Part shown: positions 54,268 through 64,000 of the stretch, piece by piece
How positions within the stretch are numbered: position 1 is the first letter of the stretch
Layout: each line of letters opens with the position of its first letter
Program-made: the position numbers and the translations under genes
Notes under the pieces: model-generated
Database searches by the model: none
What the model saw: only the letters and a program-made list of their open reading frames with translations
Told to the model about the DNA's origin: nothing
NCBI GenBank assembly: GCA_020740775.1
Contig: JAHEWK010000039.1
Span: 219,955-283,954, forward strand
Reading direction: 5' to 3'
Length of the DNA: 64,000 nucleotides
Origin: Ilyonectria destructans
Taxonomy: Eukaryota > Ascomycota > Sordariomycetes > Hypocreales > Nectriaceae

Positions 54268-54363
54268 CCCGTTGGATCATGTGTGGGGCAAGCCCCAAGG
54301 CGATCCAACTAAGCAAGCTTAGTTGGCCACAAAATTGCGAGACAGCCACAAAACCCTGAGACA
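54268..54363 (+). repeat. Left TIR, 96 bp
   Basis: Exact inverted match to 57011-57106. Confidence 0.95.
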
Positions 54364-54494
54364 TCGGAAGTGCTGATTTTTTGCCCTGAAATAACGCTTT
54401 TCCCATCTTCGGCTGTTCACAAGCCGTCCACATCTATTAAAATTAGTCAATTTGACGAGTCATGAGGTCTTTTAGAATATGACATTGATCGTAG

Positions 54495-56905
54495 CTAGCT
54501 TATGACTATAGTATCGGCTACGGGCTCCTCCAAAGTCGCCTTCCTTCGGGACGGTCTGCCACCCAATTCTGTCGGGCCAGCGTCTCCCCGAGATTCCTGA
54601 GGGGGTCCCTCGTGCAATGATATCTGATCTTGAGGATCTCGAAAGATCGCGACTTTTCCAACAAGACGTTGAAGGTGTTGTGGTGGCCACTGGGGTGGGC
54701 ACGGCGTGTGTGCCCTCAAGGATGACTCCCTGCGCGGTGAGGAACGTGCCCACGGTGGCAGCATTCCATTCTCATCGATTTGCGGCATCGGAAGTAACTG
54801 AGGCTCCTCTTCATCATCATCTTCATCGCTATCGCTCGCGTGAGCGGCGTTAACAGTGATCTCGACGTCATTATCACTGCGAGCGCCCCAGTCGACGGCG
54901 TTAAGAGGTTTCGGCGCGTAGTTGGCTTTGCGAATTGATTCCCTAACTTCCGGTGTAAGCTCAGTATCAATCATGAAGAAATCATCCTTCTGGCTAAGAG
55001 ACTTCGTCATCCGAGCTCGGTTCTCGTCCATAGACCAATACTCAACGTCTTTGCCGGTATGCCGAAGCCACTGCTTGAACTGAAGTCCCTGCTTATCCGA
55101 CCGCCACTGGGCCTTGATCTTATCCATCTCCTGGATCACGAATTTGCGAGTATTGCGTATCTGAGACTTCATCTCTTTCTCCTCGCACTCGGCGATGTAG
55201 TCGTCCTGTTGTTGACGAATTTCAGCAAGGCTGACAGACTGAGAAAAGTCTCCTTGGGGTTTGACACGCTTCCCCTTACGTTTCTGATGGTATGCCTTCT
55301 CTAGGCGACTGATGCGGTCATCGATATATGCTTGAACAGTCTCGTGCAAGAGCAGAGCTTCGGTGACGACTTTTCTCACTTGGCGAAGCTCGCCGCGGGT
55401 CGGTGAGCTAAGGAGGTGAGAATACTTCTCTGACATATGCTTCGTGACATCGGAAGCACGCTAAAATCGAGCATCGTCGGGAAGAAGTGAAGCAAAGGCC
55501 GGGTTGATGGCTTGGCGAGCCTTCATTTTCTTCTGCTGCATGTACGTGATAACGGGAGTGCGGTCTACGGGCCAAATACCACTCTTGGTGAACCCAGAGA
55601 TGATGTTATGCTTTGTAAATCCGGCATCAAATATATCCTGATATACGCCTCTATCAGTAAAAATATTGTAAGGGAAGTCTGACTTACTTGGAAGCCCTTA
55701 ACGAATTCAAGGCGCGAGAAAGAGATCGCGCCTTTCCGCAACGCATAGCGCAGTTTCTTCTGATGTACTTCCTTGAGAAATTGGAAGACTCCAACATCCA
55801 TCGGCTGCATAATATGAGTCGAGTGAGGAGGTAAGGGAGCGATAATGATGTTAAATTTAATACAATACTCCCTCAGTGCGAATGAGCCGTGCCCGGTGAA
55901 GCCATCGAGCAAGAGGAGGCGATAGATACGATCTTCCTCGGCATGCTCGATTGGAGGAGCGACATATTGAACGTGCTTGAGAAGAGGATCTCGGAGATGC
56001 TCATCACATCCAAACCACTCTTCTAGAGTGACTCCACGCTTCTGAGCGGTTGCTGACTTCGACCACGAGTGACGGTTAAAATGTCGTGCCCACTCGAGGA
56101 AGATCTCGCTGTTGTTGAACGCAGTTTCAGATTGTGCGAATCTCATCTCTGGATCGGCATCAATGTCAGAGAAATCGAGGGTTGGGAAGGTCTTAAAGAT
56201 GATCCATGGAGGGATAGTATCCCCAACTGCGTTGCCGGTCCCGATGAGAGTACAGGACTCGCGATTCGCCGGGTCGACAGTCTGCAACCTCGTTAACCGC
56301 TTTGTCCGCACAATCAGACATTGTATGCGGTCTCTCAGCATTCCAATGCGAATACCGCCCTCGTCTTCGTTCCAGAACTCAGATCCGCCCATCCTGAAGG
56401 TGCGAACGGCATGTTCAAGCCGATCGAAGAAGTCGTTGACGTCTGTGATGCCCCCCAACTCCCATGCATTCCGTGATGATTCCACGGCCTTCAGATAAGT
56501 CTTCTGGAGCTCTGGGTGGTCATCTCTCCACCTGGAATACCACATCTTGCTGACAGGAGCGGCATCAGGGTCTCTGCGCTTTCTGAACGAGTTGGCGGCG
56601 TCCTCGATCTCGGCTTTGGTGGCTGGAAAGCCGGTGCTTTGCATCCTGACCACGAAGGCGACGAGGGCTTCATCCTCGTCATCTGTCAGGGCACGAGGTC
56701 GGCCGGGCTGAGCAGGAATATCATCACTCTCAATCTTGCGAATAAGGCGATGCACAGCAGCAGGAGAGGAGCCCTTATACAGCGCGGTTGCGGCCCTGAT
56801 CGACATAGGCTTCTTGCTCGTGGAGGCGGCATTCCGAGCAGAGGTGGCCGCGGCACGTGATCTCAGGACTTCCTGAGCGGCTCTGAGGTTAGCCGACACA
56901 GGCAT
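54495..56905 (-). pseudogene. pogo/Fot-like transposase with one in-frame stop
   Basis: Exons 56905-55688 and 55637-54495, with a 50-bp intron (GTAAGT...TATCAG). Joined, they give 787 codons. HTH (about 45-75), CENP-B-like HTH (about 80-150), then the DDE_1 core with Asp in WNEDEGGIRIG, LLLDGFTG and MQPMDVGVF. A single TAG at 55463-55461 follows DARF; the frame continues for another 320 codons with a long helical, charged tail. CAG to TAG would explain it. The start MPVSANLR is chosen; an upstream ATG at 56938 is possible. The relative at 1997-4324 lacks the intron. Confidence 0.85.
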
Positions 56906-57010
56906 AATGAAGATGGACGTAAGATCGGGTGTTTTCACCGAATTAGAACAAAATTGACGTGATTTTCGCCCGGAAATGGGGGGGTTGGATGTTGGTGTCG
57001 TGTGGAGGGT

Positions 57011-57106
57011 TGTCTCAGGGTTTTGTGGCTGTCTCGCAATTTTGTGGCCAACTAAGCTTGCTTAGTTGGATCGCCTTGGGGCTTGCCCCACACATGATCC
57101 AACGGG
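57011..57106 (-). repeat. Right TIR, 96 bp
   Basis: Exact inverted match to 54268-54363, followed by TA. Confidence 0.95.
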
Positions 57107-57658
57107 TAGTATTACATCATCTGCGCACCCTTCTCACAGACGACTTACTACACCAGTCGGAGCAACTATTGAGTCGACAAGCCGTCGAGTCGGCATCCGG
57201 GCCCGCGATGTTCGAGCTATAGTCGAAGAGCAACATCCCGAATCAACATTTACTCAGAGGGATATCTATAACGCCCGCGCACTCATTAACCGAGATAACC
57301 TAAATGGCTATACACCTACTGCAGCATTGATCAAGCTCTTCGACGAGATGGAGATTCCCTACCTCGTTAAGTGGGCCGATGATCAACCGAACCGTCTGCT
57401 TGGTCTTGTCTGGACATTTCCCTACTGCATCCAGATGTGGAAGCGGTTCCCCGAGGTCATCAGCTTCGACAACACATACAGCACCAACCGATTCAAACTT
57501 CCCTTATTTCAAGCTACCGGCCAGACCTGTCTTGGGACCGTCTTCAACGCTGGCTTCGGCCTGATTGATAATGAGAGAAGAGAAGGCTTTCAGTTCCTCG
57601 CTGAGAGCATGCGCCAACTTATAGAGCAACACTCTATTAGGCAGCCTGATGTCATTAT

Positions 57659-57835
57659 TGTCAAATATTAGGGTGAAAAATTGTGTATTATGTCCCCTGC
57701 CCCTATGTCTTGAGGTTTCAGGGTAAGCTTTATATACCCTTTCTCTTCTGTATAGAATCAGCTAGAAGCTGATTGCTAAGCCTCGTGGCAATAGGTGGCA
57801 ATAGGTGGCAACTTTCGCCTCTGACGTATCTGACA
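57659..57835. repeat. Gypsy-like solo LTR, 177 bp
   Basis: TGTCA...TGACA termini flanked by ATTAT on both sides (57654-57658, 57836-57840). It contains TTTATATACCC, a possible promoter. Taking out the insert and one ATTAT restores the MULE frame at DVIITDFDN. An internal tandem GTGGCAATAG repeat lies at 57786-57811. Confidence 0.88.
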
Positions 57836-59171
57836 ATTATCACCGACTTCGATAACTCGATGAAGGCTGCCCTCAACGATCAATTCCTGACGTGCAGCAA
57901 CAACTATGCATCTACCATATTAATTCAAACGTCTTGCTTAAGTCGAAGCAGAAGTGGGTCAAGAACTGGGAGAGCAGCAGTAGTCCTGACAATAGCGAGT
58001 GGGATAACTCTACCCCTCAGACACAGACTGAGCTCAGCGCTACAGAAAAGCAGCTCGTCTACGCACCGACTAGTGATGAGGTTCATTATAGCTACAGAGG
58101 GGTTCTCATAATGTGGAAGCTTGTTCTCTTCGCCGAGACCGAGGACGGCCATGAGAAGGCATGGAGAGACCTCTGTAAGAGTTCGAGGACCAACGAGCTA
58201 TCTTACGCTATCTCCATGGGACGTACTTGCCTATTAGGGCCCAGTGGGCACGCTGCTTTATCCGCAAGTATCGCAACTTTGGTATCCGCGTCACCTCCGG
58301 CACAGAAGCGAGCAACAACAACATCAAGAGCTATCTCTTGAACGGTATGAGCCACTTATATCGACTTGTCGAGGCGATGCAGGACATGATGAGAGATCAA
58401 GAACGCGACTTTAAGGATGCCTGCGCGCAGGATGAGGTCCTTACCGCCCGCGAATACCTAGGGTCTAGCGGAGATTATCTGGGTGAATTACGAACAGTGA
58501 TTTCATCGAAGGGGCTTGGGCTAATCAACAAACAATACCGTATTGCTCTCAAGGCGATGCCTACCGGTAGGAATCCCTTTCCGGAGCCTCTCCTAGACTG
58601 TAACGACAACTGCTCGGTTTCTATCGAGCTCGGGATACCTTGTTGTCATAAAGTCTACGCGAAGCTGGGTTCTGCGACGCCTTTCACCAAATATGAGGTC
58701 CATCTACGCTGGCGACTACGGGAGTCATCATCTCAAGATCCATACCGCCGGATTCTTGACCCTAAGATTGCTACTGCTCTTCGTGGTAGGCCTAAGAACA
58801 CTTCGCAGCCTGTGCCTGCGAGACTGGCTATCGGCGGGAACAGCCAAAGCGTGAGTCAATTGACCAGCCTGCCGGCAAGCCAGCCCACAGGGCGTAAACG
58901 AGGTCGGCCAGCGGGAAGTCGAAATAAATCCACACTCGCCAGGCTTTCGCAAGAAGCAAGCCAAGCGAGTAACACGCAGGCCAGTATTCAGGTCAGCATA
59001 TCGACCCAGCGCCAGACACGTAGTCAGTCAGCTACCCTTGGATCTGGAAGAACAACAGGAGTTCGTGCCAGCGGCCGGAGGACGCAACCTAGCATCCGGA
59101 GGACAAGAAGTCAATGGGAGCTAGTTGACAGTGATGAGGATATTCTTCCTTTTATTGTGGTTAGAAAGTAG

Positions 59172-59408
59172 AGCGTCAGACGAGCACAAATAGAGCGAGA
59201 ATCTTCTAATTAATAACAAGACCTTTAAAGACGCCCTAATACGCTAGGCTATAGAGCATTAGAGAGACTTCACACAAAAATCCAGTTATATTAAGAGAGC
59301 TATCACACCGCCTTTGTCAAAAAGTATTTCTGGGTCAGAGCTGGGATTGGCCAATAGGGTGTTGTAAAAGTCATGCATCTGTAAGAGTCATGCGTCTGTA
59401 TCAAAAGT
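59172..59408. other. MULE 3' untranslated end and subterminal repeats
   Basis: AT-rich 3' flank followed by diverged tandem copies of the TIR unit (GTCATGCATCTGTA, GTCATGCGTCTGTATCAA). Confidence 0.5.
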
Positions 59409-59426
59409 GTCATGCGTCTCTATCAA

Positions 59427-59948
59427 TTCCCTTCTAGAAATAAAAAGTGAAAGTCGTTTGCCATGAGAAAGGCATGCCTCCAACTCTCTCCCAACACATG
59501 TCTCTCAAGTGTATACAAACTCATCCAGAAAAATTGAGCTAGGGCATAGATAGTGTGCTATATTGGCTAAACTATCTATTCAAGTGATGAACTCTAGTAG
59601 AGCGGCTTGTTATCGATGTTAGTGATGTTAAATGCTGGTCACATCACGCTTCTGGTAATCAGCATTACAACGGAGAGGGTGGCAGAAATAGATCAAGACA
59701 CAACCGGCAAGGGACAGACAAATTTCCAAGACCTAAGGGGTTAGAATTAGGTGAGGTGTGTACAAGTCCACAGTGGTCCACTATCCATCTCCCCAAGGAA
59801 GACGGCTCGATCAACAGCGTCTGTATTCATCAAGTCAATCATTCTTTGCTCTCTCCTGACGATTTGGTCGTCGCGGAAATGTCCCGTTCCTTTCATTTTC
59901 CCTTCCGTCCAATCATAGCTACTTGTTCCCGTGCTCTTTCAGTTCCAA
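59427..59948. other. Intergenic, no gene
   Basis: No supported frame. Confidence 0.4.
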
Positions 59949-61575
59949 TCAATCTTCCCATTCATCATCCACCCCGTGGATCAAGACGCACGAAGCAGAC
60001 TTGCTATCTTTTAGGTTTATCCGAGACTCCCCCCAGCCATCTCCGTCGTTGATATCACCGGAAGAGATAGTGGAATCTTGAACGAAAAGCTCATCTTCCT
60101 GGGTAGGCGGTTTGGTATCATCTGAAGTTTTGTCGTCATCTCCAAACGCATAATGATCTTTCTTATTGGCCGGTGCATTCACGGAAAACGTCAGAGGCCC
60201 AGACTCTCTTCTGAGAAGGGGCTTCTTGTAGAGACCAGCGCGCCTGATTCTTGGCGAGAGCGGTCCGAGAGGCTGCGAAAGGGTAAAGCCGCCACTGCAG
60301 GATATGACCAAAGGGAGTCTCTGCCATCTGCTGGAAGTACTTCTTGCACATCTTATCCAGCAGTTCGGGTATCTGGTCCTCGTCATCCTGCTTCTGGAAG
60401 CACACGAAGTCGAACAGAACGGGCTGGGCAGTCCACGTGAGTGCGGATAAGTTGCTGTTGAAGTTGCCTGGCTCGTTCCAGACGCCCCATTTGCGCTGCT
60501 CGCCATCATTCGCCTCTCATCGTATCAATGCCTTTTTCCGGCTGAGCATGGCGCAAAAGCTTAGTACGGCAGACCGGAACGGCTTGCTCCCGACCGTCTG
60601 GCAGATCAGGGTTACGTAGAAGTTGCGAATGGCGTGCTTCAGTTCTGCGTCGCGCTCGTCCTCATCTTCCTCGTCGGCTGATTTTCCCTTCGCCCTCTCG
60701 TCTTGTTCTCGCAGGGCGTCGATGATGCCTTCCATGGCCCTCTGCTGCAGAGGTGTCGGTTCGATGACGTCCCGCGGCAACACCTGGTCCGCTTCCTCCC
60801 TGGTGAAGTGGCCATCCTCGCGGAAAACGACCCGATAATAGTACACAAGAAGCTGCTTCACCCTCCGGAAGTACGAAGTCAGCAAGGACTCATTCTTGAA
60901 GCTGCGTAATCCGCCGGGCTTGCCGCTACTTGAGCCGCCGGTATCACGAAACTCATTCAGCCTCTTGGCCCGCTGCTGTGTCATCTTCTGATCAAGTGAC
61001 TTGTCGCTGCAGAGCTTGTATGCGTCCCTGAGGACGGCCTCGGCAGCGATAATGATGCGGATCAGGTCTGTGTCGGCCTCCCCTTCGCTGCTGCCGTCCC
61101 CGCCTAGGTCCAGGAGCTTCTTCGGCGGAAGTGAGTACGACGACTGAATCTCGGCATCCCGGAGCCCCCGCATATGGGTAGGGAAGCCAGTATGGACGAG
61201 CCAGGGGACTCGGTCTGCTCGTGACTCCCCGACGTCCTGCACGACCCCGGCCTTCTCCTCCAGGTCGCGGGATGCCTGGACAATATCTACCTTTAGCCCA
61301 TCAAACAGCTTCCCCTCCTCCTGCGACAACGGCGGCGTGAGAAATCCAAGCACTGACGCCTCCCCTCTCGATGCTGACGATGACGATGACGACGGACCCT
61401 CAACGATGAAGTAGTCGATGCGGCCCTTCGCTGTGAAATACGTCTGGAGCTTGCATGCTCTCCAGAGCGGCGCATCTTGCTTGTGCTGCGAGGCCTTCCT
61501 CCCGTGCGCCGGCATGTGGTCATGCAGGCCCTTCTTAGAGCGTAAGCGATCAAGATAGCCCGATTTCTATGGTGG
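59949..61575 (-). pseudogene. OrsD-like / telomere-helicase-related protein relic B
   Basis: It begins in the C-terminal part of an OrsD-type C2H2 region (GLHDHMPAHG, LQTYFTAKGRIDYFIV) after a good splice acceptor (CCCCCACCATAG, about 61569). It continues through VLVYYYRVVF-like and TPLQQRAM, SAVLSFCAMLSRK, then after a TGA WNEPGNFNSNLSALTWTAQP, CFQKQDDEDQIPELL and ETPFGHILQWRLY. These blocks occur in large fungal proteins that precede recombinase-like or RecQ-type helicase domains. The TGA (near 60518) and a frameshift near 60220 break it, and no helicase follows. Confidence 0.6.
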
Positions 61576-61618
61576 GGGTAGAAGAATTTTAATTAACTAA
61601 TATTTAATACTACTTGAG

Positions 61619-63997
61619 TCATATCAATTCAACCTCAAAATACTGAATCCTCCCTTTGGCCGAAGAGAATGTCTGGACGTGGCAACGCTGGAATTTCGCC
61701 TGTTGTTCCGCAATCATTGGCACCATTCCTAGTTTATGCATGGGCATGTGGTCTCTAATTTTGTCTGATGACACTGTAAAATATGAGGATCCAGGAGTCT
61801 GGGGACAGATATTGCACCGAAAGCCCTTGTGGATAGGCAGGCCTGCAATTCGAGGGACTCTTTTCGTCGGAACAGCCAATTCAGAAGACGGACAAAGCGT
61901 ATAGCTATTGAACCTATCCATCAGAGTTTTGCAGGCAGTACCAGTGATCCGGTGGATGGAGTTCAGGTGACGGTAGAAAGATTTTGTCCCTGGTTGAACC
62001 ATTGACTCGCAGCCCGTACATATCAATATCTGATACTGGGCGTTGTAGATGAAGCCGTCTGACAGACTCTTCGATTTGTCGTTATCGAAGCTCGCCATAA
62101 CCTTCTTCGAACCTCTCCCCAGGTTATCAGGGCTAGCTGCTCTTTTGCGCCCTTCATAGCCGGTGGTCATCGGAATATGTGGTCTTGGTTTCGAAGCTCG
62201 GCAGATTTCATGATAATACTGCTGATTCCACTCCTGCCAAGTGGTAGACAGTTGGTAGTACATCTCGAGAAGCTCCGGCTGTAACCGGGCCGGTAGGGCT
62301 TTATCGATTGCGTACGCTGTTAGTAGCATTCTAGGGTGATGACCAGCCCCTGCTGCAAACATTCATATCGGGTGAGTTGCATCAGATGGATAATAAAAGT
62401 TTGTCTTTTCGAAAATTTTGCTCAGGTAACGCTTGGCAATGGCAAGAGCTGCTTGTCTGTATAGGGAGAGAGTCCATGGTGTGACAAGATCTCGAGTTAG
62501 ATCTCTAAGGATACTCGAAGCTCGCACCGAGCTAAGGTGCCTTTTTTTACCACAAGGGTCTTGGAAGAAGAATTCGTTACTCGTATAGTGAGACAACTTT
62601 AGCTGTTTTGCTAGGAAGCCCAAAGCAGGTCGAATAATAGCAAGATATTTCAACAGACTTAGGCTGAGGTCTGGTGGAAGGTATCGGACGATGTAGAACG
62701 CGTAGTTGTTCGATGCCCTGGCTTTGTTATAGCTGATGACGATAATCATTCGGCCTCCGTAGAAGAAAACATTGCGTAGAGCCAGTTCCGTATTCAGGTA
62801 GCGGATGCTAGTTACCTCTGTGCCTCGACCAGGTAACCCACCTGCCAGCTGTAACGCAGGAAAAGCTGACTTGTTGAGTTCGATGCCCGCGTTCAGATAT
62901 GCCACACAGGTCTCGAGTTGCCAGCCAGAGGCATTGGTGAATGGCTTTCCACGAAAACAGGACGTCCGAAGCTTGTCTGCTAGCGTCTTCCACAAATTGG
63001 CCACCTTGTTCTTGGCTATTTGGAGAAGAACCAGCCAGCTCTTCTGCAGGTCAAATCGTCTCGGATTCGATTGATATCAATCTTCGGATCAATACCCAGC
63101 ATCATCTCCTTTACCTGCTCGTGGACCAGCTTTATGGCCTTGTGGTAGGTCCCACAGAAGTCAGAGAGTTTCACTTCCCTGTCATGGCCGATCACGAACG
63201 ACCGGCCACCTGGAGCCCATGAAAGGTTTCCAGGAATGCCTTCCTGTCTAATAATAGACTTCGCAAACGCTTTCAATTCGATGATCTCTCCAAAGGGGGT
63301 ATAGCACCCCCGTATAAGATACCTCTTGCGAATCGCATCGAGGCGGTCGGGTTGAGAAGGATACTGGTCTCGGGATGGCCAACGGTACGCAAGAGTCCCG
63401 TAGATATAGACCGGTGGAGCGTACTCAAGAAATAATAGGCGACCAACCCAAATAAGAGCAGCCAAGCCAGGTGTAGAGTTATGCGCTGAATGGTAGGCAA
63501 CATATTGCCTTTGTATGCCCATGACAGCCGTATAGTCGATGAGTACGGAGGAAGACATGTTTCCAGCAGGATCTCGGTGCGTCCAGAACATCATCGAGAG
63601 TTGAAACAGGGCCTCAGATAATTGCAGCCAGGTGCCCGATGGAAGAACAAAGTCCGATTCATCTCCCATTCGGAAATTTGCTTCGCCTGCATGCTCCTCT
63701 TCTTCGTAGTCTGTACCATCGTCGCTTTCGGCATCGTCATCGTCGTCTGACTCTCCTTATTCCTCGCTATAGTTATTGATAGATTCCGGGCCCTCTTCGA
63801 TCGAATGGTCAAGGTCGCAGCTGCCTCCCTCCAGCAGTAGCTGAGCTACCAGCGTCAAGATATACTGCATCATCTTCTCTTCGTCCGATCCCAACCTTAA
63901 GTTGTAAATCTGTCGGCGCTGCCGCGCCTTGAACTGTAGAACTCGGAATACGAGACAAATAAACCTCTTCCGCACTGAGGCATATCTTTTGAAGCAT
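61619..63997 (-). pseudogene. OrsD/recombinase-like protein relic A (open at window edge)
   Basis: N-to-C order: an acidic linker (about 63.7 kb); a block ending TPFGEIIELKAFAKSI, comparable to TPFGHILQWRLY of relic B; a tyrosine-recombinase-like stretch (GGLPGRGTEVTSIRYLNTE, then RQAALAIAKRYLSK); AGAGHHPRMLLTAYAIDKA; and at the C-terminus a C2H2 OrsD-type region (ICTGCESM, FYRHLNSIH, FRCNICPQTP, DHMPMH). Breaks: TAA near 63757, a one-base shift near 63014, and TGA at 62363-62365 (CGA before C-to-T would fit). The start may lie beyond the window. Confidence 0.6.
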
Positions 63998-64000
63998 GAC

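Larger units (their letters stand above)
54268..57106 (-). mobile_element. pogo/Fot-like element inside the MULE, 2839 bp
   Basis: Perfect 96-bp TIRs (54268-54363, 57011-57106), flanked by TA on both sides. The TIR starts CCCGTTGGATC, has the palindromes GGGGCAAGCCCC and CCAACTAAGC/GCTTAGTTGG, and ends with two similar ACAAAA..GAGACA units. Identical TIRs imply a recent insertion. Confidence 0.95.
53830..59171 (+). pseudogene. MULE transposase, disrupted
   Basis: The zinc-binding region (TSFAKINGFGISKYNTYSYK, KCGCKWVV, HSQHNHRP) ends at 54267, where the pogo-like element is inserted; coding resumes at 57107 (ALINRDNLNGYTP, then WTFPYCIQMWKRFPEVISFDNTYSTNRF). It is interrupted again by a 177-bp solo LTR, then reads TDFDNSMKAAL and CIYHINSN. 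Frame shifts near 57885 and 58225 precede TEASNNNIKSYL, the SWIM-like CCHK segment and an AT-hook-like GRKRGRPAGSRNK tail. Close to the 5894-8246 gene in layout. Not functional. Confidence 0.85.
52854..59426 (+). mobile_element. Second MULE, carrying nested insertions
   Basis: The ends are inverted: TTGATACAGACGCATGAC at 52854-52871 and its complement at 59409-59426 (17 of 18 match). On the right, further diverged copies of the same unit stand in tandem (about 59366-59408). The MULE transposase relic is inside. A pogo-like element and a solo LTR sit in the coding sequence. No 9-bp target duplication is evident. The left end touches the second Helitron tip. Confidence 0.6.

Overview
The window is a transposon-dense stretch of a filamentous ascomycete genome (Pezizomycotina). 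The grounds are short 47-85 bp GT-AG introns with CTGAC/CTAAC-type branch points, a Zn(II)2Cys6 regulator, MHYT and GPCR signalling proteins, GPI-anchored GH17 and secreted GH16 enzymes, and a fungal mix of mobile elements: pogo/Fot, MULE, hAT, Tc1/mariner, Helitron, a Tad-like LINE, copia- and gypsy-like solo LTRs, and integrase-type DNA transposons. Many relics carry in-frame stops that one C-to-T change would explain, as expected from RIP-like mutation; this is inferred from the codons. The species cannot be named from the sequence.

Layout. 1-871: end of an integrase-type transposon gene. 1650-1733: perfect foldback. 1798-4639: complete pogo-like element with 89-bp TIRs. 4813-5601: five-exon Cys-rich gene. 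5894-8246: intact MULE transposase. 8459-10071: TIR-bounded element carrying only an accessory gene. 10072-10290: decayed GH17 fragment. 10473-11436: GH16. 11601-14030: hAT transposase cut by an LTR. 14.4-16.5 kb: pogo-like and Tc1/mariner relics. 18342-21256: MHYT-domain gene. 21.7-22.4 kb: NmrA-like relic. 23058-24131: GH17. 26.1-27.0 kb: broken Zn2Cys6 gene. 27.7-28.8 kb: second NmrA-like relic cut by an LTR. 29816-31625 and 32542-33559: divergent FAD-linked oxidoreductase and alpha/beta hydrolase. 33.8-35.3 kb: GH32 relic and a second broken Zn2Cys6 gene. 36426-40002: two-gene integrase transposon. 40004-45327: LINE with both ORFs open. 45.3-45.7 kb: GPCR fragment. 46033-46752: SDR. 47.5-52.85 kb: Helitron block with a hAT-type MITE and a MYND-finger relic. 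52854-59426: second MULE, broken by a pogo-like element and a 177-bp solo LTR. 59.9-64 kb: two decayed OrsD/recombinase-like genes.

The likely functional host genes are the GH16, MHYT, GH17, FAD oxidoreductase, hydrolase, SDR and Cys-rich genes. The oxidoreductase and hydrolase share a 916-bp divergent promoter with a CGG/CCG palindrome, beside relics of NmrA-like, GH32 and Zn2Cys6 genes, which suggests a decayed accessory catabolic or secondary-metabolism locus. Nesting gives relative ages: the Helitron and second MULE are older, while the 36.4-kb integrase element, the LINE and the pogo-like elements look younger.
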